Shown: positions 1 to 7,450, counted from the stretch's first letter. The stretch is 29,124 bases of DNA from Thermomicrobiales bacterium (GCA_041390825.1 JAWKPF010000044.1:1-29124); one strand, 5' to 3'. Translations and numbers: made by a program. The notes: a model not told the origin generated them from the sequence alone.

Positions 1-58
1 CGGTTCGAACGCGTCCCTCGAGCGTTTTCAAGACCGTTATCGCGCTGGCGCGCGATCG

Positions 59-130
59 CAGGGCACGGCGGCCCTGCGCTACGACCGGGTGCGGAACAAG
101 AAGGGCACGGAGGCCCTTCACTACGACCGG
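59..130 (+). repeat. Two tandem copies of a 42-bp hairpin repeat
   Basis: Copy one has stem CAGGGC, loop ACGGCG, stem GCCCTG, then CGCTACGACC. Copy two, 42 bases later, has stem AAGGGC, loop ACGGAG, stem GCCCTT, then CACTACGACC. The stem bases differ between copies but stay complementary, while the loop and the CTACGACC tail are kept. A third, weaker copy lies at 421-438. The same architecture returns at 16434-16598. It looks like a REP-type palindromic element; no transposase is near. Confidence 0.7.
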
Positions 131-197
131 GATGGCGGGCTGGGAATTCTCCGGATGGACCGACGGAACGGCGCAAGCCGATCTGCCCGACCCGCAC

Positions 198-280
198 CCT
201 TGCCCATTGCCCTCTCTTGCCTTTTGCCCGTTGCCCGTTGCCCACTCTTGCCTTTTTCCTATTGCCTTTTGCCCATCCCC
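198..280 (+). repeat. Diverged heptanucleotide array (TTGCCCN type)
   Basis: The segment repeats TTGCCCA, TTGCCCT, TTGCCTT and TTGCCCG with a mostly seven-base period. It is similar in composition to the right-hand arm of the larger array at 4480-4580, so the genome appears to carry a family of such arrays between genes. Confidence 0.6.
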
Positions 281-319
281 TCGTCTACCCTGACCCGCAA
301 CAATCGAATGCTGTTCGCA

Positions 320-403
320 CGGGAGCTCGGAGGGCCGGGCTGAGAGGGCGGGTTCGGCCGCCGACCGTAGAACCTGATCGGGATAATCCCCGCGCAGGAA
401 TCG
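320..403 (+). promoter_or_regulatory. TPP (THI-box) riboswitch aptamer
   Basis: The conserved core of the thiamin pyrophosphate aptamer is visible in order: GGGCTGAGAG (337-346), then a GC-rich P3-like hairpin, then GAACCTGATCGGGATAAT (370-387), followed by CGCGCAGGAA (391-400). CUGAGA and GAACCUGAU...GCGnAGG are hallmarks of THI-box RNA, so the call is close to certain. It lies upstream of a ThiY-type binding protein, which fits control of thiamin-precursor uptake. The expression platform is not obvious: no hairpin with a T-tract follows, so control could act on ribosome access. The leader to the chosen start is about 240 nt, with another start candidate at 538. Confidence 0.93.
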
Positions 404-420
404 CGACGATCGGATTTCGC

Positions 421-438
421 AAGGGCACGAAGGTCCTT
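421..438 (+). repeat. Hairpin repeat copy inside the riboswitch leader
   Basis: AAGGGC, loop ACGAAG, GTCCTT (one G-U pair), then CGCCCC. It matches the 59-130 repeats in stem sequence and loop start but has a changed tail. It sits about 20 bases after the aptamer, where an expression platform would be expected. Confidence 0.5.
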
Positions 439-645
439 CGCCCCGATCGCAGTCAGTCCCCTCCCGGCGTGTTCGCTCGTTGCGACGCGCCGATTTTTGT
501 TCCCGCGCGAACCGTTTGCACGTCAGGAGGGCGGACTGTGACCCAAAAGCGACTGCGAGACTCTGTGCCATTCCGAAGCCAAGCCCTGGGGCAACGCCGA
601 CGGAAGAGATGCTTCACGTTCGTTCAGAATGACAAGGGGGCCGAG

Positions 646-1689
646 GTGCTTGCGTGCGCCACGACACCGGTTTCCCGGCGATCACTGCTGGCCGCCGGCG
701 CGGCCATGACGGCTGCCGGCGCGGCAGGGCGGGTGTTGCGGACTGCCGCGGCGCAAGACCTGGAAAAGGTGACGCTGGCGCTCGATTGGTATCCGAACGC
801 GAACCACGCGGGGCTCTTTCTGGCGCAGGAGCGGGGGTATTTCGCCGAAGCGGGGCTGGAGGTGGAGCTCTACACCCCGTCCGATCCGACCGTGGTGCTG
901 CAAACCGTGGGTGCGGGCCGGGACGACTACGGCATTTCCTATCAGACCGATGTGCTGCTGGCGCGCGCGCAGGAAGTGCCGGTGGTGAGCGTGGCGGCGT
1001 TGGTGCAGCATCCGTTGATGGGGGTGATGTCGCTGGCGTCGGCGGGGATCACGCGTCCGGCCGATCTGGCGGGGACCACGGTGGGCTATCCCGGCATTCC
1101 GAGCCAGGAAGCGTTCCTGACCACGATGATGGCCAGCGATGGCGCCTCGATCGACGATCTGGAGCTGATCAACGTCGATTTCAATCTCGTGCCGGCGGTC
1201 ATTTCCGGGCAGACCGATGCGGTGATGGGGGCGTATTGGACGCACGAAACGATTCTGGCCGAGCAAGAGGGCTACCCGGTTTCCATGATGCGGGTGGAAG
1301 ACTGGGGCGTGCCCGACTACTACGAGCTGGTGCTGGTGACGAACGAGGAAAACGCCGCCTCGCCCCAGGTTCCGGCGTTGCTGGGGGCGATCCAGCGCGG
1401 GTATCTGGACGCGATCGCCGAGCCGGATGCCGCCATCGCCGCCATGCAGGCCGCCTATCCGGAACTGGATGCGGAGGTGGAGCTGATCGGCATCGGGTTG
1501 TTGAGCGGGGTCTGGCTCGATCCGGAGGGGGCGTTCGGGGTGCAGACGGCGGAGCGCTGGACCGCGTACGCCGATTGGATGAAAGCGTCCGGGCTCATTC
1601 CGGAAGATCTGGATCCGGCGCAGGCGTTTGTCAGCTTCGCGCTGCAGGCGCAGGCGAGTCCGGAGGCCAGCCCGGTTGCCGGACCGTAG
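646..1689 (+). CDS. thiY: ABC transporter substrate-binding protein, ThiY/NMT1-like (thiamin pyrimidine precursor)
   Basis: The product is a secreted or lipid-free periplasmic-type binding protein of the NMT1/THI5-like family, which in bacteria (ThiY) binds formylaminopyrimidine or related HMP precursors for thiamin salvage. From GTG 646 it has 347 residues: a twin-arginine signal (SRRSLLAAGAA, residues 10-20, followed by an Ala-rich stretch), then the family hallmark ALDWYPNANHAGLFLAQERG at about 45-64, then a standard two-lobe fold region. GTG 646 is preferred because it gives a normal Tat signal and follows AAGGGGG. GTG 538 has a perfect AGGAGG seven bases upstream but would add 36 odd residues. 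The upstream TPP riboswitch supports the assignment strongly. No ThiX permease or ThiZ ATPase gene follows; mscL is next. Confidence 0.85.
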   Translation: MLACATTPVSRRSLLAAGAAMTAAGAAGRVLRTAAAQDLEKVTLALDWYPNANHAGLFLAQERGYFAEAGLEVELYTPSDPTVVLQTVGAGRDDYGISYQTDVLLARAQEVPVVSVAALVQHPLMGVMSLASAGITRPADLAGTTVGYPGIPSQEAFLTTMMASDGASIDDLELINVDFNLVPAVISGQTDAVMGAYWTHETILAEQEGYPVSMMRVEDWGVPDYYELVLVTNEENAASPQVPALLGAIQRGYLDAIAEPDAAIAAMQAAYPELDAEVELIGIGLLSGVWLDPEGAFGVQTAERWTAYADWMKASGLIPEDLDPAQAFVSFALQAQASPEASPVAGP

Positions 1690-1816
1690 CCGGGAGGCCG
1701 CGCGCCGGACGATAAATGTCACGTTGGCAATCGCTTTGCTAAGCTAGCAGTGGCGGAGCTACCTGCACGAGCCGCTGGCTCGGTGGCAGAATCGAATTTC
1801 GGAAGGCGGGAGGGGC

Positions 1817-2239
1817 ATGTTCGACGGATTCAAGAAGTTCATCATGCGCGGCAACGTGGTCGATCTGGCCGTTGCGGTGGTCATCGGCGCCGCGTTCACA
1901 CAGGTCGTGAATTCGTTGGTGGAAGGGATCATCAATCCGCTGCTGGCGGCGATCGTCGGAAAGCCGAATTTCGACGATCTGACCATCACCATCCGCGATT
2001 CGACCATCATGTATGGGACGTTCCTGACGGCGGTGATCAACTTCCTGCTGGTCGCGGCGGCCATTTACTTCATCATCGTCAAGCCGATGAACATGGCGCT
2101 CGACCGGTTGAACGAGGGGAAGGGTTCCCCCGATCCGGACACCAAGCAGTGCCCGGAGTGCCTGAGCGAGATCCCGGTCGCAGCCACGCGCTGCGCGCAT
2201 TGCGGTATTTCGCTGGTGGGGTTGCCGCCGACGACGTAG
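1817..2239 (+). CDS. mscL: Large-conductance mechanosensitive channel MscL with C-terminal zinc ribbon
   Basis: This 140-residue inner-membrane protein is the pressure-relief channel that opens under osmotic downshock. The N-terminus MFDGFKKFIMRGNVVDLAVA and the first membrane helix (about 15-45, with VVIGAAFTQVVNSLV) are diagnostic for MscL; the second helix lies at about 67-90. The usual short cytoplasmic helix is followed by CPEC (112-115) and CAHC (126-129), a four-cysteine zinc-ribbon-like tail that the classical E. coli protein lacks. The ATG follows GGGAGGGG at good spacing. The gene stands alone and ends before a strong terminator. Confidence 0.95.
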   Translation: MFDGFKKFIMRGNVVDLAVAVVIGAAFTQVVNSLVEGIINPLLAAIVGKPNFDDLTITIRDSTIMYGTFLTAVINFLLVAAAIYFIIVKPMNMALDRLNEGKGSPDPDTKQCPECLSEIPVAATRCAHCGISLVGLPPTT

Positions 2240-2249
2240 GGGGACGGGG

Positions 2250-2500
2250 TCCTGGGTCCGGAGTCCGGAGTCCGGAGTCCTGGGGTCTGAGTCCAGTGTC
2301 CAGTGTCCTGAGCGTTGGGGCCTGAGACGAGAGAAGCGGAAGGACGCCGTTCTGGGTTTGGAACGGCGTCTTTTCGTTGCGGTTCGGTCACAACTGCGTG
2401 AGCCGAACGACCATGCTCGGCATCTCAGGCCCCAGGGCTCGAGACCAACAACTCCGGGCTCCGGACTCCGGACTCTGGACTCTGGACTCCGGACCCGCCT
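2250..2500. repeat. Facing heptamer arrays (GTCCGGA / TCCGGAC) around the mscL terminator
   Basis: The left array (about 2250-2312) repeats GTCCGGA, GTCCTGG and GTCCAGT. The right array (about 2450-2500) repeats the complementary CTCCGGA and CTCTGGA, so the two arms can pair. Between them lies an 11-base perfect inverted repeat, GGGGCCTGAGA (2317-2327) with TCTCAGGCCCC (2423-2433), then the terminator hairpin and a small GTTCGG/CCGAAC hairpin. The whole is a nested palindrome of about 250 bases between two convergent genes. Confidence 0.75.
2343..2375 (+). terminator. Rho-independent terminator downstream of mscL
   Basis: A perfect 10-bp stem, GACGCCGTTC (2343-2352) with GAACGGCGTC (2361-2370), an 8-base loop and then TTTTCGTT. 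It closes mscL about 100 bases after its stop. It is followed closely by the convergent molybdoenzyme gene. Confidence 0.9.
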
Positions 2501-4217
2501 ACTCCACCCGCACCGTTCTCCGGGGCCAGCCGGTCGCGCCGTCGGGGAGGGGAGAACGGTCGGTTTGCTGCATGACGTTGCCGTCGCCATCGGTCACGCG
2601 GACGACCATCTTGTATTCGCCGGAGGCGAGATCGACCGGCAGCGCCCAGCGCACCCAGGTGAAGGGCGGGTTGAGGGAGGGCTCCAGCGTGGCGTCGGCC
2701 CAGCTTTCGCCGCCGTCCAGCGAGACTTCGACGCGGGAAACGTCGCGCGCGCCGGCGAAGGCGACACCGGTCAGGGTCTGCGGTCCGGTGTCGATCTCCT
2801 CGCGGTTCTCGGGATGATCGATGCGGCCCCATTCGTTCACGACGGCGGAGTCGCTCCAGCCGCGGGTTTGCCAGTAGCCCTTGAAGTCCTCGTCGACGAC
2901 CTCGATGCGGTCGATCCATTTGACGTTCTTCATGCCGTAGATGTTGGGGATGATGAGCCGGGCGGGGAAGCCGTGGTCGTCGGCGAGCATTTCGCCGTTC
3001 ATGCCGACCACAACCATGTTGTCGGGATCGAGACCGACCTCGATCGGGACCGAGTCTTCATAGTCGTCGGCGGCATGGAACTTGAGATCGACCGCGCCGG
3101 GCTGCACACCGGCTTCTGCGAGTAGCTCGATGAGGGGAACCGCGGTCCACTGCGCGGTGCCGATCAGGTCGCCGTTGAGTTGGTTGGAGATGCAGCAGAG
3201 GGTCGTGATCCGCTGCACGGTCGCGCGTTGCACGAGCTGATCGTGGGTGTATTCGACCTCCTTGTCGACCAGGCCGGTGATCTTGAGCGTCCAGCCGTCG
3301 GCGGAGACGGTGGGGTCGATGATGTTCTTGGAGACGTGATAGAAGTCGGGGGTGGGGGTGAGCACCGGGGTGATGATGCCCTCGGCGTCGAGCTCGGCGA
3401 AGAGGGCGAGCGGGTCGTCGGCCTGCATGACGAGATCGCTGGTGAGCATCGCCTCGGCGTTGGGCGTTTGGGTCGGAACCGGGGTCTTGAGCTCGTAGCC
3501 CTGGCTGGCGCGTTGGGTGGCGACGATGTCGTTGACGGTCTCTTTGGCGGCGGTATCGGGGATCCTCGGCATGCGCGGGTTGACGAGCCGCCAGATCGCG
3601 CCCGCGGCGACGATGACGCTCGCCACCGTGGCGGCATCGAGGATGAAGGCACGACGGGATTGCCGCTGCTGGGTGAAGTCGGGTTGCGCTTCGAATGCTT
3701 CGGCGGTGAAGACGGCCCACACAACGGCATAGATGGCCGCGGTCGAGATCAATTGGATCAGGATGTCGTTCGTATACGAGCTATCTCGCGCGAATGCGCC
3801 CAGGTGCGCGATCGGCAAGATCACCAGTCCAGTGAAGAGGAACAGCGCGGCCGCCACGATTCCGCTGGCGGCGAGCCGCCCGGCGAAGCTGGTTCCGGTG
3901 CGGCGGGTGAGACGCCCGGCCACGCGTCCACCCCACAGACCTACACCGCAGATTGCCAGCACCACGGCCACCAGCAAGGTCTTCTTGGCGAGACTGCCGT
4001 AATTCTCAGTGGCCGCACCGAAGACCGAAAGCGGCGTCAACCGCGAAGCCGCGGCAACGACGAATTCAGGAAAGGCTTGCACCACGCCGTTGTGCGACCA
4101 GTTCAGCCGCCAGAGGAGCTGGACGGCAACCATGATCACCGCGGCAAGAAATCCGGCTTGGGCGGCTTGCTCGATTGGGCGTGGTCCGCGGTCGGGAGGG
4201 TCGATTCTGCTGCTCAT
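2499..4217 (-). CDS. Membrane-anchored molybdopterin-dependent oxidoreductase (sulfite oxidase family)
   Basis: About 572 residues. Numbered from the chosen start, it has four hydrophobic segments (near 20-38, 80-98, 117-140 and 152-173), then RRAFILDAATVASVIVAAGA (near 188-207) as a fifth helix. After an extended linker comes an Oxidored_molyb domain beginning near FYHVSKNIIDP. TTLCCISNQLNGDLIGTAQW carries the expected Mo-ligand cysteine (Cys342, in LCCISN). The C-terminal third resembles the Ig-like Mo-co dimerisation domain (EVSLDGGESW). This domain order resembles membrane-bound actinobacterial relatives of MsrP/YedY. The natural substrate and electron partner cannot be told from sequence. 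ATG 4217 is chosen over ATG 4238 because AGGGA lies six bases upstream of it. Confidence 0.85.
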   Translation of the reverse strand: MSSRIDPPDRGPRPIEQAAQAGFLAAVIMVAVQLLWRLNWSHNGVVQAFPEFVVAAASRLTPLSVFGAATENYGSLAKKTLLVAVVLAICGVGLWGGRVAGRLTRRTGTSFAGRLAASGIVAAALFLFTGLVILPIAHLGAFARDSSYTNDILIQLISTAAIYAVVWAVFTAEAFEAQPDFTQQRQSRRAFILDAATVASVIVAAGAIWRLVNPRMPRIPDTAAKETVNDIVATQRASQGYELKTPVPTQTPNAEAMLTSDLVMQADDPLALFAELDAEGIITPVLTPTPDFYHVSKNIIDPTVSADGWTLKITGLVDKEVEYTHDQLVQRATVQRITTLCCISNQLNGDLIGTAQWTAVPLIELLAEAGVQPGAVDLKFHAADDYEDSVPIEVGLDPDNMVVVGMNGEMLADDHGFPARLIIPNIYGMKNVKWIDRIEVVDEDFKGYWQTRGWSDSAVVNEWGRIDHPENREEIDTGPQTLTGVAFAGARDVSRVEVSLDGGESWADATLEPSLNPPFTWVRWALPVDLASGEYKMVVRVTDGDGNVMQQTDRSPLPDGATGWPRRTVRVE

Positions 4218-4289
4218 TGCTGGTCCCTGACTTTGCATCGAGTGCGTGTGGATGTACCTATCTTACGGTGACGACGGGCGAAGGGATCA

Positions 4290-4590
4290 CTGGGGGCAAC
4301 AGGCAACGGGCAACGGGCAACAGTTAGCAGGCAGCACGCGGCAGGCGGCACGCGGCAGCAGGTAGCCCAGGGCAGCACGCGGCACGCGGCAGCAGGTAGC
4401 CCAGGGCACTCGGCGGCACGCCGCGGACGGCCACGGGTAGGCAACAGGTGAGAGGCCATCGACAGCATTGACCGTTGCCCCTTACCTGTTGCCCGTTGCC
4501 TCTTGCCTTTTGCCTTTTGCCCGCTGCCTCCTGCCTGCTGCCTGCTGCCTGCTGCCTGCTGCCTGCTGCCTGCTGCCTGCTCAAGAAACT
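4290..4590. repeat. Facing heptamer arrays (GGGCAAC / TGCCTGC)
   Basis: The left arm begins with GGCAACA/GGGCAAC heptamers (about 4297-4325) and continues with GGCAGCACGC-type units, including a segment around GGCAGCAGGTAGCCCAGGGC that occurs twice about 34 bases apart. The right arm (about 4470-4582) reads the complementary way: TTGCCTC, TTGCCTT, TTGCCCG and then about seven GCCTGCT units. No gene is supported here. Translations of this stretch are simple Cys/Leu/Pro or Gln/Ala/Gly runs. Confidence 0.8.
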
Positions 4591-4625
4591 GTTAGCCAAT
4601 CTCATTTTCCGCATAGTGTATGCCG

Positions 4626-4658
4626 ATATGCGCATATACCGGTAATGCGTGCTATACT
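4626..4658 (+). promoter_or_regulatory. Candidate extended -10 promoter with upstream palindrome
   Basis: TGC-TATACT (4650-4658) matches an extended -10 element (TGnTATAAT). No good -35 is seen, which is usual for extended -10 promoters. Just upstream, 4626-4637 is a perfect 12-base palindrome (ATATGCGCATAT), and 4611-4623 is GCATA-GTG-TATGC; either could be an operator. This is pattern-based only. It drives the 55-codon gene that starts 49 bases downstream. Confidence 0.5.
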
Positions 4659-4706
4659 TTGCATCGTTGTAGGGATTGCCAGAGTCGGCATCTAGAAGGA
4701 ACTCAC

Positions 4707-4874
4707 GTGAAGTCGCTTTTCTCTCGAATTGGCCGAATCGGATTTGGTGGCAGCTATCTGGATCGCTACTATCAGGGGGTCGTTGGCCGCGGTGTCGGGT
4801 ATCCGACGCTGGATGAAGCCCGCAAGGACTACCAGAGCGTTATCGCCCAGCGGAACATCCCCCGCAGCATGTAG
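4707..4874 (+). CDS. Small hypothetical protein, 55 residues
   Basis: From GTG 4707 the product starts KSLFSRIGRIGFGGSYLDRY after the initiator and ends RNIPRSM. It is basic at the N-terminus, rich in Gly and Tyr, and has no membrane segment or cysteine. AGAAGGAA (4695-4702) lies at ideal distance from the GTG, which argues against the longer frame from ATG 4620 that would run through the promoter. It is flanked by a candidate extended -10 promoter and a strong terminator, so it forms a complete one-gene unit. I do not recognise the family; a role cannot be assigned. Confidence 0.6.
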   Translation: MKSLFSRIGRIGFGGSYLDRYYQGVVGRGVGYPTLDEARKDYQSVIAQRNIPRSM

Positions 4875-4909
4875 CAGGCGATTGCCGCCACTCACACATC
4901 TTCGAAGAG

Positions 4910-4941
4910 AAACGCCCCGGAACTTTTCCGGGGCGTTTGTC
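4910..4941 (+). terminator. Rho-independent terminator after the 55-residue gene
   Basis: An 11-bp perfect stem, AAACGCCCCGG (4910-4920) with CCGGGGCGTTT (4928-4938), loop AACTTTT, followed by GTCGTT. It lies 35 bases past the stop codon. Confidence 0.88.
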
Positions 4942-5089
4942 GTTCCCTCCACTATGGATGGCAGGCCGGGAGACCGGCGGCCCACGGGCGCGGTGCAGCG
5001 ATCGCGGAATCGGTGTACGCTGCAAGTCAACCTTTGAACCGTCCCTGTGTGTTCGATCGTGGACGTTCGATGCGTCTGGAGGATATGGA

Positions 5090-7450
5090 ATGACCAGAAG
5101 ACCGCACGGATGGCGTCTCAGCTTGCTCGCAATGATGGGCATGCTCATGATGCTGATTGCCCCGGCACTGCCGGCCGCGGCACAGGCCGACCCGGCAACC
5201 GAGTTCAACACGGCCATCAGTCAGCTCGCGACGATGACGCCAGTGGCTGGTCCGTTGAGCGGCTCGATCGATGCCGCCAATGCGCAAACCGCGCCCGCCG
5301 GTGTTTCGGTCGCCAATGGCGTGGCACATGCCGAGTTCGTCGCTCCGGCAGTCAATCCCGGAACGCTTTGGGCGATTGCCATGGAATTCCGGGTTTCGGA
5401 TGCCGGCAAGAACTTCCTGCTGGTCTTCCCGGATGGCACCTGGCAGTTCGACAACGGCGTCCAGGGTGGCGGAGCCAGCGGCGCAGGGGCGACGTTCGAC
5501 ACCACCGCCGGCGCCACCATTGCGCTCGACGTGGTCTTCGACGGCGCCAGCGGATCGTTCGGCGTCAATGGCGCCTTTGTCTCCGCCCTCGATCTCTCGG
5601 CAGTGCAGGGCGCGGGCGATGTCAACCTGACGGGCTATCTCGGTCTCGGCGCGGGTACGACCACGCTCGACTACACCAACTTCTCGGTCTATGACCTGCA
5701 GGGGGGCGCGGTTGCGCCGACGCCAACCGCAGGCGGCGCAGTGCTTGTGCCGACCGAATCGGCAACAGCGGCCGTTCCGACAGCCGAAGCCACAACCTCC
5801 GCCGGCGATCCGGCCGCGACCTACAATCAGCTGCTGGCGCAAGAGGCAACCTCGCCGATGGTCTATGGACCAACCAGCGGCGCGATGATTCACGATCCGG
5901 AGCGCGTGACGTTCGAGCAAACCGGGGTGACCGTCACTGATTTTGGCGTGCATATCCAGTGCATTGCGCCACGCACAGCTGCTGAACTGTGGGACTGCGG
6001 TCTGGCGTTCCGTGACACCTCCAGCGCGAACCACTACCGGCTTGGTGTGGTTTCCGATGGGCATTGGTTCCTGAGCGTTGGCGCCGGTGATCCGCTGCAG
6101 CAAGGCGAAGGGATCCCGATTCCGCCGAATGCCGGCGATCCGCTCTCGATCGACTTGCTCGTGCAGGGCAACACTGGCTACTTCGGGGTGAATGGCGTCT
6201 TCGTTTCCTCACTCGATCTTTCCCAGATCCCCGGGCCTGGCACGATCGCCGCGGTTGTGGGCTTCTTCAACGAAACGTATGTCCCAGGGGGGCAGACGCT
6301 GTTCGAGGACTTCTCCATCTGGAGCTTCGATCAGGGAGCGGCCCTGCCAACAGAGACTGCCGCCGTTGGTTTGCCGACCCAGGCGCCAACCGTGATCATC
6401 CCACCGGCCGAGACGCCAACCACCAGCAGCGGGCTGCCGACGGCGCCGCCGGCAGAGACCCCCACGACGACGACCCTGCTGCCAACCGAGACCGCGGTCA
6501 CCGGAGGGCTGCCAGGTGTGGACACAAACACCAACACCTACACCAGCCCCACGTTCGGCTATCAGTTGAGCTGGGACCCGAGCTGGTCACCGGTGACGGC
6601 TTCCTCGCAGGACTCGTTCGATGTGCTGCGTCTCACCAATGGTGTGACCATCACCGATCTCTACAGCGGTGTCAGCTCGATGAGCCTGGAAGAGTGCATC
6701 ACGTCGTTGGTGGACTACTACGTGGGCAATCCGTCGTACGCGAATGTGGTGCAGGTCCCGTATGCGGACGGCCAAATGATTCTCACGCAGGGCAACGTCG
6801 CGACCGCCACCCTTACGTTCGATTACACAGATGATGGCGGTGTGACGACCACCACGACCGATTCGGTCATCTGCGTTTCGATGCCGACCCAGGGCGCCCT
6901 CTTGACGATGGAGAGCTATATCCCAACCGACCAGCTGGCCACGCAGATGAGCGCGGTGCAGGCGCTGGAAGCGCAACTGATCGTGGATGGCGCGCCCGTG
7001 GTGCTGCCGCCAGTGCCGCAGGGTGGAGGCGTTCCGACGGTTGCTCCAACGACGCAAGCGATTCCAACCGCCACGACTCAGGAGACCGCAGTGGCAGTGC
7101 CGACGGTCGCCAGCGCTGGATCGGCGACCTTTGCGGTTGCCGGTGTGGGCAGTAACGTTTCCGGAATCGGCACGATCGACGGGCAAGCCCGCACGGTCAA
7201 TGTCTCGGCAATCCTCATCGGAGCGGAGCCTGGTTCGTCGGTCGGCATCGCGCATGGCACGTGCGTCGAACTGACCACGGTGCTCGAGCCGGACTACTAC
7301 GTGGGCGATGTGAACGAAACCGGCATCGTGCAGGGCAGCGTTCCGGTCAGCTTGACCGTGTTGCAGTCACGCGGGCCGTACTCGGTGGTCGTCTACGGTC
7401 CCGGTGAGGGCGCCGCGATGGTTGCCTGCGGCGAGATAACGGTCGGGTAA
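5090..7450 (+). CDS. Large secreted protein with duplicated beta-rich domain and Thr/Pro linkers
   Basis: 786 residues from ATG 5090, which follows TCTGGAGGAT. Residues 1-32 form a Sec signal peptide ending PALPAAAQA. Two related domains follow (about 42-203 and 250-413); each contains the near-identical FGVNGAFVSALDLS or FGVNGVFVSSLDLS and ends in a TNFSVYDL or EDFSIWSF strand. This looks like a concanavalin/LamG-type jelly-roll seen in 'family 16-like' surface proteins, but that is inference. Linkers rich in PTETA/PTAPP separate them from a third domain (about 483-635) and a final domain (about 678-786) with HGTC and VVYGPGEGAAMVACGE. No catalytic motif was recognised. It is probably an exported, extended surface or extracellular protein. 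It ends at a strong hairpin. Confidence 0.8.
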   Translation: MTRRPHGWRLSLLAMMGMLMMLIAPALPAAAQADPATEFNTAISQLATMTPVAGPLSGSIDAANAQTAPAGVSVANGVAHAEFVAPAVNPGTLWAIAMEFRVSDAGKNFLLVFPDGTWQFDNGVQGGGASGAGATFDTTAGATIALDVVFDGASGSFGVNGAFVSALDLSAVQGAGDVNLTGYLGLGAGTTTLDYTNFSVYDLQGGAVAPTPTAGGAVLVPTESATAAVPTAEATTSAGDPAATYNQLLAQEATSPMVYGPTSGAMIHDPERVTFEQTGVTVTDFGVHIQCIAPRTAAELWDCGLAFRDTSSANHYRLGVVSDGHWFLSVGAGDPLQQGEGIPIPPNAGDPLSIDLLVQGNTGYFGVNGVFVSSLDLSQIPGPGTIAAVVGFFNETYVPGGQTLFEDFSIWSFDQGAALPTETAAVGLPTQAPTVIIPPAETPTTSSGLPTAPPAETPTTTTLLPTETAVTGGLPGVDTNTNTYTSPTFGYQLSWDPSWSPVTASSQDSFDVLRLTNGVTITDLYSGVSSMSLEECITSLVDYYVGNPSYANVVQVPYADGQMILTQGNVATATLTFDYTDDGGVTTTTTDSVICVSMPTQGALLTMESYIPTDQLATQMSAVQALEAQLIVDGAPVVLPPVPQGGGVPTVAPTTQAIPTATTQETAVAVPTVASAGSATFAVAGVGSNVSGIGTIDGQARTVNVSAILIGAEPGSSVGIAHGTCVELTTVLEPDYYVGDVNETGIVQGSVPVSLTVLQSRGPYSVVVYGPGEGAAMVACGEITVG

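Larger units (their letters stand above)
1..319. other. Intergenic region with hairpin repeats and heptamer array
   Basis: No convincing gene is seen here. The stretch holds two copies of a short hairpin repeat (59-86 and 101-130) and a pyrimidine-rich array (about 198-280) of diverged heptamers of the type TTGCCCN/TTGCCTT. Open frames crossing it have low-complexity translations rich in Cys, Leu and Pro and no family resemblance. The region ends at the TPP aptamer. Confidence 0.6.

Noticed and set aside
682..1722. Minus-strand frame of 346 codons opposite thiY
   Set aside because: His/Arg-rich translation with no family resemblance; it is a GC-bias shadow of the clear plus-strand gene with a riboswitch.
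1739..2590. Minus-strand frame across mscL and the heptamer arrays
   Set aside because: It reads repeats and the MscL shadow; no ribosome site and no recognisable domain.
3180..4271. Plus-strand frame of 363 codons opposite the molybdoenzyme
   Set aside because: Gly/Asp/Arg-rich shadow; the minus-strand gene has cofactor motifs and membrane helices.
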